Position numbers and translations under genes: made by a program. A stretch of 64,000 nucleotides of DNA from Lysobacteraceae bacterium NML93-0399 (lineage in GTDB: Bacteria; Pseudomonadota; Gammaproteobacteria; Xanthomonadales; Xanthomonadaceae). Of the stretch, positions 52,781 through 60,149 are shown piece by piece; position 1 is the stretch's first letter; each line of letters starts with the position of its first letter. The notes below the pieces were generated by a model. It was not told the DNA's origin, did no database searches, and saw only the letters and a list, made by a program, of their open reading frames with translations. Where the stretch lies: contig NTJI01000001.1 of NCBI GenBank assembly GCA_002307375.1, positions 1,302,001-1,366,000 of the forward strand, written 5' to 3'.

Positions 52781-54466
52781 ATGACGACACCCCAGCACCT
52801 GCTCGACACCCACGGCCCACGCGAATCGATGGAGTACGACGTCGTCGTCGTGGGCGCAGGCCCGGGCGGCCTGTCCACCGCCATCCGCCTCAAACAACTG
52901 GCGGCAGAAGCAGGTCGCGAGGTCTCGGTCTGCGTGCTGGAAAAGGGCTCCGAGCCGGGCGCGCACATCCTCTCGGGCGCGATCATCGACCCGCGCGCGC
53001 TCACCGAGCTGATTCCCGACTGGAAGGAAAAAGGCGCGCCGCTCAAGCAGGCGGTCACGCGCGACGAATTCCTGTTCCTCGACGAGACCGGTTCGAAAAC
53101 CACGCCGGATTTCTTCCTGCCCGACTGCTTCAAGAACTACGGCAACTACATCGTCAGCCTGGGCGCGCTGACGCGCTGGCTCAGCGCCCAGGCCGAAGGT
53201 CTGGGCGTGGAGATCTTTCCCGGCTTCGCCGCCGCCGAAGTGCTGTACACCGACGACGGCCGCGTGCGCGGTGTCGCGACGGGCAACCTCGGCATCGGCA
53301 AGGACGGCGAACCGACGGCCGAGTTCCAGCTGGGCATGGAACTGCATGCCAAGTACACGATCTTCGCCGAAGGCTCGCGCGGCCAGCTCGGGCGCGAGCT
53401 GATCGCGAAGTTCAAGCTCGACGCGGGCCGCGATCCGCAGAGCTATGGCATCGGCATCAAGGAACTGTGGCAGGTCGACCCGGCGAAGCATGAGCCGGGC
53501 CTGGTCGTGCACACCGCCGGCTGGCCGCTGACCGACGACACCTACGGCGGCTCGTTCCTGTACCACGCCGAGGACGGCAAGGTCGCGATCGGTCTCGTCG
53601 TCGGTCTGGACTACAAGAACCCGTGGCTGAGCCCGTTCGAGGAATTCCAGCGCTTCAAGACGCACCCGGCGATCCGCAAGTACCTCGAAGGCGGCAAGCG
53701 CATCGGCTACGGCGCGCGCTCGATCACCGCGGGCGGCCTGCTGTCGATTCCCAAGCTCGTCTTCCCGGGCGGCGCCTTCGTCGGCTGCGAGGCCGGCACG
53801 CTCAACGCCAGCCGCATCAAGGGCAGCCATGCCGCGATCAAGACCGGCATGCTCGCCGCCGAGGCCGCGTTCGCCGCGCTCGGCGAAAATCGCAGCGGTG
53901 ACGAACTCGCCGCGTATCCGGCCGCGTTCGAAAGCAGCTGGCTGCACGCCGAGCTGTCGCAGTCGAAGAACTTCAAGCAGTGGTTCAAGAAGGGCCGCAC
54001 CACCGCCACGCTGATGACCGGTATCGAGCAGTGGCTGCTGCCCAAGCTCGGCATGCGCGTGCCGCCGTGGACGATCCACCGCGACAAGCCCGACCACGCG
54101 TGTCTGGAACCTGCCTCGCAGCACACGAAGATCGAATACCCCAAGCCCGACGGCGTACTGACCTTCGACCGCCTGAGCTCGGTGTATCTGTCGAGCACCA
54201 ATCACGCCGAGGACCAGCCGGCGCATCTGACGCTGAAAGACGCTTCGGTGCCTGTTGACGTGAACCTGGCGACCTACGCCGGTCCCGAAGCACGCTACTG
54301 CCCGGCGGCGGTCTACGAATTCCTCGACGGTCCGGACGGCCCGTTCCTGCGGATCAATGCGCAGAACTGCGTGCACTGCAAAACCTGCGACATCAAGGAC
54401 CCCACGCAGAACATCGTCTGGGTGGCGCCGCAGGGCGGCGGCGGTCCGAATTACGCAGGCATGTAA
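52781..54466 (+). CDS. Electron transfer flavoprotein-ubiquinone oxidoreductase
   Basis: Protein of 561 residues from ATG 52781. It passes electrons from ETF to ubiquinone. FAD-binding VVVGAGPGGLSTAIRL near residue 25, membrane/quinone-associated region, and a C-terminal [4Fe-4S] ferredoxin-like domain (YCPAAVYEF, then NCVHCKTCDIKDPTQNI). Length fits the bacterial enzyme (~550). The ETF subunit genes are not in the window. Confidence 0.95.
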   Translation: MTTPQHLLDTHGPRESMEYDVVVVGAGPGGLSTAIRLKQLAAEAGREVSVCVLEKGSEPGAHILSGAIIDPRALTELIPDWKEKGAPLKQAVTRDEFLFLDETGSKTTPDFFLPDCFKNYGNYIVSLGALTRWLSAQAEGLGVEIFPGFAAAEVLYTDDGRVRGVATGNLGIGKDGEPTAEFQLGMELHAKYTIFAEGSRGQLGRELIAKFKLDAGRDPQSYGIGIKELWQVDPAKHEPGLVVHTAGWPLTDDTYGGSFLYHAEDGKVAIGLVVGLDYKNPWLSPFEEFQRFKTHPAIRKYLEGGKRIGYGARSITAGGLLSIPKLVFPGGAFVGCEAGTLNASRIKGSHAAIKTGMLAAEAAFAALGENRSGDELAAYPAAFESSWLHAELSQSKNFKQWFKKGRTTATLMTGIEQWLLPKLGMRVPPWTIHRDKPDHACLEPASQHTKIEYPKPDGVLTFDRLSSVYLSSTNHAEDQPAHLTLKDASVPVDVNLATYAGPEARYCPAAVYEFLDGPDGPFLRINAQNCVHCKTCDIKDPTQNIVWVAPQGGGGPNYAGM

Positions 54467-54504
54467 GGCGCCGCCCGCGCCGCATCGCGGCATGCGGGCA
54501 GGCT

Positions 54505-54533
54505 CTGCAATCGGCAAACCCTGCCCGTATACT
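54505..54533 (+). promoter_or_regulatory. Candidate promoter of the cytochrome c5 gene
   Basis: CTGCAA (54505-54510), a 17-bp spacer and TATACT (54528-54533) lie 44 bp before the GTG start. Confidence 0.5.
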
Positions 54534-54576
54534 CGGGCGCAGCTGTGGCCGCAGGCCATGTCGCCAAGGGTGATTC

Positions 54577-55092
54577 GTGCGTAATTACGATCTCGAGTTC
54601 CTCAAGCGCTTCTCGATGGTCCTGCTGTTCCTGGCCATCGTCACGCTGGGCCTGATCATCGGCGCCTGGTTCCTGCACAAATCCGTGCCGGCCGAAGTGC
54701 CGCCGGGCGTGGCCAAGCGCACCGAGGCGCGCATCGCGCCGGTCGGCGCGGTCTATGCCGGCGCGACGGGCGCCGCGTCGCAGGCCGCCGCCACCGCGGC
54801 TGCGGCCGCCGCGGCTGCCTCGCAGGTCGCCTATGGCGGCACGCTCGACGGGGCGACGATCTACCAGAATCTGTGCGCGGGCTGCCACACCTCCGGCGCC
54901 GGCGGCGCCCCGACGCTCGACCATCAGCACTGGGATGCGCGCCTGGCCCAGGGCACCGAGACCCTCTACCGGCACTCGATCGACGGCTTCACCGGCGAGG
55001 CGGGCGTGATGCCGCCGCGCGGCGGCAACCCCGCGCTCAGCGACGAACAGATGCACGCCGTCGTCGACTGGATGGTCGACAACCTCAAGTAA
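54577..55092 (+). CDS. Membrane-anchored cytochrome c5 family protein
   Basis: Protein of 171 residues from GTG 54577 (MRNYDLEFLKRFSMVLL). One N-terminal membrane helix (about 12-33), an Ala-rich linker (about 62-84) and a class I cytochrome c domain with heme motif CAGCH at 100-104 and axial Met in VMPPRGG. It is probably an electron carrier on the periplasmic side, between quinol-oxidising complexes and the aa3 oxidase. The Ala tract is low-complexity and probably flexible. Confidence 0.9.
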   Translation: MRNYDLEFLKRFSMVLLFLAIVTLGLIIGAWFLHKSVPAEVPPGVAKRTEARIAPVGAVYAGATGAASQAAATAAAAAAAASQVAYGGTLDGATIYQNLCAGCHTSGAGGAPTLDHQHWDARLAQGTETLYRHSIDGFTGEAGVMPPRGGNPALSDEQMHAVVDWMVDNLK

Positions 55093-55120
55093 TCGCGGTC
55101 GGGTAAGCTCGCTCGCCCCG

Positions 55121-55150
55121 GACGCCGCCTCACCAGGCGGCGTCGTCGTT
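55121..55150 (+). terminator. Stem-loop after cytochrome c5 gene
   Basis: GACGCCGCCT and AGGCGGCGTC form a perfect 10-bp stem with a CACC loop, followed by GTCGTTTCC. The T-run is weak. Confidence 0.55.
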
Positions 55151-55174
55151 TCCGGCGTCGTTGGAGATCCGTGC

Positions 55175-56914
55175 ATGCGTTTGCTGTCCCGAGTCCGCCC
55201 CCTGTCCGTCAGCCTTGTCTGCGCTTTTCTGATCGGCGCGCCCGTCGCCATGCCCGCGATGGCGGCCTCGCCGGTGATCTTCACCGACACAGCCCCGCCG
55301 GCCGCACGCGAGGTGGTCATCGAAGGCCGCGTGACCGGCGCCTTCGCGGACGGGCTGGGAGGCTGGTTCGTCGAAACCGGGCGCGCGGCGAAGAACGAGC
55401 GGACGGCGAAGGGCATGCCCAAGGCCGTGTTCGTCGAAGCGCTGCCCGGTCAGCCAGCGCCGGCAGCCGGTATCCACGTGCGCGTGGCCGGCATGCTGCG
55501 CGATGTCGACGGCGTCGCCACTCTGCGTCCCGAACGCATCACCACGCTCACCGCACCCGCGCCGGCACTCACTCCTCTGCAATTGAAGGGACCGCCTGAC
55601 GACTGGTCGACCCTGGCCGGGCGCTGGGTACGCATCGACGCCCCGCTCACCCTCAGCGGCCAGCACGAGCGCGCGCGGCGCGGCACGCTCGTGGCCAGCT
55701 TCGACGGCCGCCTGTTCGCGCCCACCGAGATCGGCTGGCCCGGTCGTGACGCCCACATGGTCAGGGCCGCCAACGCCTTCCAGCGCGTGCTGCTCGACGA
55801 CGGCCGCGAAGACCCGCCCGCCGAGGGCATGCCCTGGTATCTGCCCGACACCGCGCAGGCGCTGCGCACCGGCAGCGTGCTGACCGGCGTCGAAGGCATC
55901 GTCGACTACCGTCACGGCGCCTGGCGGCTGCAGCTGACCGCGCCGGTGCAAGTACAGCCGGCTCCCCGCCCGCCGGTGCCGGTGGTGGAAGGCGATGTCC
56001 GCATCGCCGCGTTCAACCTCGAAAACCTGTTCAACGGCGATGGCCGCGGCGGCGGCTTCCCCACGGCGCGTGGCGCACGCACGCCCGAAGAACTCGCGCG
56101 CCAGCTCGAGGGTCTGGTCGCAACGATCGGTGCGCTCGATGTCGACGTCGCCGCCTTGATGGAGCTGGAGAACGACGGCTTCGACCCTCATTCGAGCATC
56201 GCCCAGCTGGTCGACGCCCTCAACGCCGCGGGGCCGGCGCGCGACTGGCGCTTCGTCGACGCCGGCCAGGGTCCGGGCACCAATCCGATCCGCGTCGGCA
56301 TGCTCTACCGGCACACCCGCGTCCGCCCGCAGGGCGCGCCGGCCACGCTGGACGGCGGGCCGTTCGAGGACCTCAGCCGCGTGCCGCTGGCCCAGGCCTT
56401 CGTGCCGGTGCGCGGGCGTCGCGCGGACGGCATGGACTTCACCGTCGTCGCCGTGCATTTCAAGTCCAAGGGCTGCAGCAACGCCGAGGGCGAGAACCGC
56501 GACCGCGGCGACGGCCAGGCCTGCTGGAACGCGGCACGTGTCGAATCCGCCCAGCGCCTGCGTGACTGGCTGGCCACCGCACCGACCGGCACCGCCGACC
56601 GTGTCGCGGTCATGGGCGACTTCAACGCCTACGCGCTGGAAGACCCGGTGCGCACTTTCATCGACGCCGGCTGGCGCGACCCCTTCGCCGGCGGTGATGT
56701 CGACACGCATTACAGCTTCGTGTTCGACGGCCAGGCCGGGCGCCTGGACCATGCGCTACTGGGTCCGGCCTTGGCCGAACGCGTCGCCGGCGTGGCGAAG
56801 TGGCACATCAACGCCGACGAACCGTCCGACATGCGCGAGCGCGAGGCCTCGGCCCCGTGGCGCAGTTCGGATCACGACCCGCTGGTGGTGGGATTGCGCT
56901 TGCGCGAGCAGTGA
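55175..56914 (+). CDS. Secreted ExeM/NucH-like endonuclease
   Basis: Protein of 579 residues. The signal peptide ends at AMAASP. An N-terminal OB-fold-like region (about 40-265) precedes the EEP nuclease domain (about 270-579): GDVRIAAFNLENLFNGDGRG, ALMELENDGFD, AVHFKSKGC, GDFNAY and SSDHDPLVVGL. The cysteine pair in KSKGCSNAEGENRDRG and GQACWNAARV is typical of secreted family members, stabilised by disulfide. Probably degrades extracellular DNA. Related to the cytoplasmic EEP protein at 2209 only through the fold. Confidence 0.88.
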   Translation: MRLLSRVRPLSVSLVCAFLIGAPVAMPAMAASPVIFTDTAPPAAREVVIEGRVTGAFADGLGGWFVETGRAAKNERTAKGMPKAVFVEALPGQPAPAAGIHVRVAGMLRDVDGVATLRPERITTLTAPAPALTPLQLKGPPDDWSTLAGRWVRIDAPLTLSGQHERARRGTLVASFDGRLFAPTEIGWPGRDAHMVRAANAFQRVLLDDGREDPPAEGMPWYLPDTAQALRTGSVLTGVEGIVDYRHGAWRLQLTAPVQVQPAPRPPVPVVEGDVRIAAFNLENLFNGDGRGGGFPTARGARTPEELARQLEGLVATIGALDVDVAALMELENDGFDPHSSIAQLVDALNAAGPARDWRFVDAGQGPGTNPIRVGMLYRHTRVRPQGAPATLDGGPFEDLSRVPLAQAFVPVRGRRADGMDFTVVAVHFKSKGCSNAEGENRDRGDGQACWNAARVESAQRLRDWLATAPTGTADRVAVMGDFNAYALEDPVRTFIDAGWRDPFAGGDVDTHYSFVFDGQAGRLDHALLGPALAERVAGVAKWHINADEPSDMREREASAPWRSSDHDPLVVGLRLREQ

Positions 56915-56986
56915 CTGCGCCCCCTCCGGCGCTGCGGAGGCCGGTCGGGCGAGTCCATGACCACAGGGATGAAGCCTTGCAGCATT

Positions 56987-57009
56987 CGCGCACGATCATG
57001 TCGTGCGCG
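56987..57009. terminator. Hairpin after the secreted nuclease
   Basis: CGCGCACGA and TCGTGCGCG form a perfect 9-bp stem around TCATG, 72 bp past the nuclease stop. No T-run. The repeat array begins directly after it. Confidence 0.45.
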
Positions 57010-57020
57010 AGCGGAAGCTT

Positions 57021-57620
57021 CGCCCCCACCCAGCCTCCCCCGCAGGCGGGGGAGGAGCACACTCGTTTGCGCTGATGGATCGTCGGAGTCGCGGATGGCG
57101 TTCGAAACGATCCGGCAGCCTTCGTTCGATCCGGCTTGGAGCCCTCCTCCGCCTGCGCACGTTTTGTGCTCGAAGCCCTCCCCCGCCTGCGGGGGAGGGT
57201 TGGGTGGGGGCGAACCTTCAGCCGTCGGATGCACCAGGCCCAAGCGGAAACATCCGGCTGATTCGCGCGCACCCATCAGCAGGCGAGCGGGACGCTCGCC
57301 CCCTCCCAGCCTCCCCCGCAGGCGGGGGAGGAGTCCGTCCGTCTGCGCTGACAGATCGCCAGGAATAGATGACGTTCGAACGATCAAGCCGCCTTCGAGC
57401 CGACCTTGAGACCCGCCGCCGTCCTCGCGCGCATCGTGCTTGAACCCCGCCTTCGCGCGGGCCGCGCTTCAAGCCCTCCCCCGCCCGCGGGGGAGGGTTG
57501 GGTGGGGGCGAACCGTCAGCCGTCGGTTGCACCAGGTCCGAGCGAAAACATCCGGCCGACTCGCGCGCCCCCCTCAACAGGCGAGCGTGCCGCCCGCCCC
57601 TTCCCAGCCTCTGCCGCAGC
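57021..57620. repeat. Tandem array of ~276-298-bp repeat units with palindromic cores
   Basis: Unit 1 is 57021-57296, unit 2 is 57297-57594 and a truncated third starts at 57595. Each unit opens with CGCCCCCACCCAGCCTCCCC-type sequence and hairpin CTCCCCCGC-AGGCGGGGGAG. About 130 bp of variable sequence follows, then the hairpin CCCTCCCCCGC-GGGGGAGGG with GTTGGGTGGGGGCGAACC, and the conserved tail TCAGCCGTCGG.TGCACCAGG. The 795-bp gap 56915-57709 has no gene. Smaller members of the same family lie at 3105-3345 and 9829-10060. Confidence 0.8.
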
Positions 57621-57709
57621 CAGAAGAGCGGCGAATCTTGGGCCCGGTGGAACTCCGAGTTCACCTGCGGGCCACGGCCCCATCGCGGCGGCCCCGGTAT
57701 CATTCGCGC

Positions 57710-58378
57710 ATGACGTCCCCCACGTTCCCTACCCAATCCGGTCCGCTGTCGCTGCCCGGCCCTGTCGGCGTCCTCGAGGTCGCGATCGACCTGCCCGACG
57801 ACGATGTCGCGGCATTGCCGGTCGTCATCGTGGTCTGCCATCCGCTGCCCACCGAGGGCGGCACCATGCACAACAAGGTCGTCACGATGGTCGCGCGTTC
57901 GGCGCGCGAGCTCGGTGCGGCCTCGGTGCGGTTCAATTTCCGCGGCACCGGCGCGTCCGAAGGGGCGTTCGACAACGGCGTGGGCGAGATCGACGATCTC
58001 ACCGCCGTGATCGAGTGGGTACGCCGCGAACGCCCCGGTCACGCGCTGTGGCTGGCCGGCTTCAGCTTCGGGGCGTACGTGTCGCTGCGCGCCGCCGATG
58101 CGCTGCAGCCCGATCTGCTGATCTCGGTCGCACCGCCGGCCGGGCGCTGGGATTTCGGGTCGATCGTGCTGCCGACCTGCCCGTGGCTGGTGATCCAGGG
58201 CGAATCCGACGAGATCGTCGACCCCCAGGCCGTCTACGACTGGCTCGAGGACACCGGCGCGCAGGCCGAGCTGGTGCGCATGCCCGAGACCAGCCACTTC
58301 TTCCACCGCCGCATGATCGACCTGCGCGGCGTGGTGAAGCACTGGCTCACGCCGCACCTGCCGCAGGCCGCGGGCTGA
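57710..58378 (+). CDS. Alpha/beta hydrolase
   Basis: Protein of 222 residues from ATG 57710. Serine hydrolase fold with nucleophile elbow AGFSFGAYV, VVCHPLPTEGGTMHNKVV near the N-terminus, RFNFRGTGASEG, the acid region GESDEIVDP and His in ETSHFFHRRM. This is the small cytoplasmic family often called YfhR/CPh-type hydrolase in Xanthomonads. A -10-like TATCAT ends 6 bp before the ATG, consistent with a leaderless transcript. Confidence 0.88.
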   Translation: MTSPTFPTQSGPLSLPGPVGVLEVAIDLPDDDVAALPVVIVVCHPLPTEGGTMHNKVVTMVARSARELGAASVRFNFRGTGASEGAFDNGVGEIDDLTAVIEWVRRERPGHALWLAGFSFGAYVSLRAADALQPDLLISVAPPAGRWDFGSIVLPTCPWLVIQGESDEIVDPQAVYDWLEDTGAQAELVRMPETSHFFHRRMIDLRGVVKHWLTPHLPQAAG

Positions 58379-58427
58379 TGCCGACATTCGCCATGCCGGC
58401 GCGCGCAGGCGCGTCGCGGATGCCGTC

Positions 58428-59618
58428 GTGAGCGCGCTGCCCACCCCGTCCGAACGTTACGCCGCCGGTGTCGCCCGCGGCGACTGGCAGGCCGACACGG
58501 CGCAGCAGCCGGCGCTGGTCGAACTCGACCGCCTGCATGCCGCCCTCGTGCAGCCGCCGCCGCGTCGTGGCGTTCTGGGTCGCCTGTTCGGCGGCGATGC
58601 GCCCGAAGCGCCGGCAGGCCTGTATCTGTGGGGCGGTGTGGGTCGCGGCAAGACCTTCATGATCGACCTGTTCCACGACGGGCTTCCGCTGCAGTCGATG
58701 CGGCCGACGGATACGGACGATGCGAACGTCGCGCCACCGCACAAGGACCCCACGCGCCACGCCGCGCCCGATCCGAAACTCGGCCGCAAGCGCCGCACGC
58801 ACTTCCACCGCTTCATGCGCGAGGTGCACGAATCGCTGCGCACGCATGCCGGCGAACGCGACCCGCTGGCGGCGATCGTGCGCGGCTGGCGCGATGCCGG
58901 CCTGCGTGTGCTGGTACTCGACGAATTCTTCGTCAGCGACATCGGCGATGCGATGCTGCTCGCGCGTCTGCTCGACCGCATGTTCGCCGACGGCATCGTG
59001 CTGGTGACCAGCTCGAACGTCGACCCGAAGGATCTCTACAAGGACGGCCTGCAGCGCGCGCGCTTTCTGCCGGCGATCGACCTGCTCCAGCGCCACACCC
59101 ACGTGGTGTACCTGGAAAGCGACACCGACTACCGCATGCGCGCATTGACGCGTTCGCCGGTCTACCGCACACCGCTCGACGCCGAATCCGACGCCTGGCT
59201 CGAGACGCGCTGGCACGAACTGGGCGGCGATGACGAACACCGCGATGCCGGCATCGAGATCGACGGCCGCCGCATCTGTGTGCGCGCACGCACGCCGGGC
59301 ATGGCCTGGTTCGATTTCGACGCGCTGTGCGAAGGCCCGCGCGGCGCCAGCGACTACATCCAGGTCGCGACCGAGTTCCACACCGTGCTGCTGGGTGGCA
59401 TCCCGCACATGGATGCCACCCGCGACGATGCCGCGCGCCGCTTCGTGACCCTGATCGACGAGCTCTACGACCGCAACGTCAATCTGGTCTGCACGGCCGC
59501 GGCCGAACCGCCGGCGCTGTATTCGGGCGAACGCCTGGTGGGCGGCTTCGAGCGCACCGCCTCGCGCCTGATCGAGATGCGCAGCGCGGAATTTCTGGCG
59601 CGCGAACACCGGGGCTGA
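58428..59618 (+). CDS. zapE: Cell division protein ZapE (AFG1-like ATPase)
   Basis: Protein of 396 residues from GTG 58428. AFG1-type AAA+ ATPase: Walker A GGVGRGKT at 69-76, Walker B VLVLDEFFVSDIGDA, sensor VLVTSSNVDPKDLYKDGLQRARFLP. ZapE acts at the Z-ring under stress in E. coli. It follows the hydrolase by 49 bp and may be co-transcribed. Confidence 0.93.
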   Translation: MSALPTPSERYAAGVARGDWQADTAQQPALVELDRLHAALVQPPPRRGVLGRLFGGDAPEAPAGLYLWGGVGRGKTFMIDLFHDGLPLQSMRPTDTDDANVAPPHKDPTRHAAPDPKLGRKRRTHFHRFMREVHESLRTHAGERDPLAAIVRGWRDAGLRVLVLDEFFVSDIGDAMLLARLLDRMFADGIVLVTSSNVDPKDLYKDGLQRARFLPAIDLLQRHTHVVYLESDTDYRMRALTRSPVYRTPLDAESDAWLETRWHELGGDDEHRDAGIEIDGRRICVRARTPGMAWFDFDALCEGPRGASDYIQVATEFHTVLLGGIPHMDATRDDAARRFVTLIDELYDRNVNLVCTAAAEPPALYSGERLVGGFERTASRLIEMRSAEFLAREHRG

Positions 59619-59859
59619 GGGCAGCTCGCCGATGGCCGGGCGGGGGCGGACGCCCCCCCGCGCGAGTCGATGCCGATCCGCCTCGTCCGCGGCCTGGCCG
59701 GGCGAGTCCCGGCGACTCTCGCGGGCTCAAAGAAGGGTTGCATCGCGCATCCAGATGCGCCTCGAAGCGGGGCGCCGGAACCTGAATCCGCCGGGAGCCC
59801 CGGCATGACGCGCTTGCCCGATTCTTCCTCGACTTCTTGTTGACGATGCGGCCGGAAGG

Positions 59860-59906
59860 TCCCATATTTTGTGCCGGCCTCGATCACGACCCACTAGGGG
59901 ATGTGG
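59860..59906. promoter_or_regulatory. Candidate tandem NrdR boxes upstream of nrdA
   Basis: Two imperfect matches to the NrdR consensus (acaCwAtATaTwGtgt): CACAAAATATGGGA on the minus strand, centred at about 59867, and CCACTAGGGGATGTGG (59891-59906), centred at about 59898. Their centres are 31 bp apart, three helical turns, which fits the spacing of known NrdR box pairs. The gap 59619-60149 (about 530 bp) before nrdA has no gene; a frame upstream of nrdA (from 59901) is open but has no RBS and lies over the second box. Confidence 0.45.
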
Positions 59907-60149
59907 AAGCCGCGTGAAGGCCATGTGTTTGTCAAGGTCTTGCCCGCGCCGCAGAAGTTGTCGTTTCGCCTGCTCCCGCGCAGGCATCCGACGCCATGCA
60001 GCGCCGCATTCCGGGCCACCTTGTCGACACGGCACCTTTCGCTTCCACGGCATCGAAAGCACTACGAAATCGCGATGCCCGTGACCGTCGATGATCAGCC
60101 GCAAGACGCACCGATCGCCACCGTGCAACCCAGGACTCAAAGGACGACC

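Noticed and set aside
57021..57620. CRISPR-like repeats
   Set aside because: The units are ~276-298 bp with internal palindromes, not 25-40-bp repeats with unique spacers, and no cas genes are nearby.
59619..60149. Riboswitch (e.g. cobalamin) before nrdA
   Set aside because: No B12-box-like or other conserved aptamer segment was seen. The tyrosyl-radical class I enzyme does not need cobalamin.
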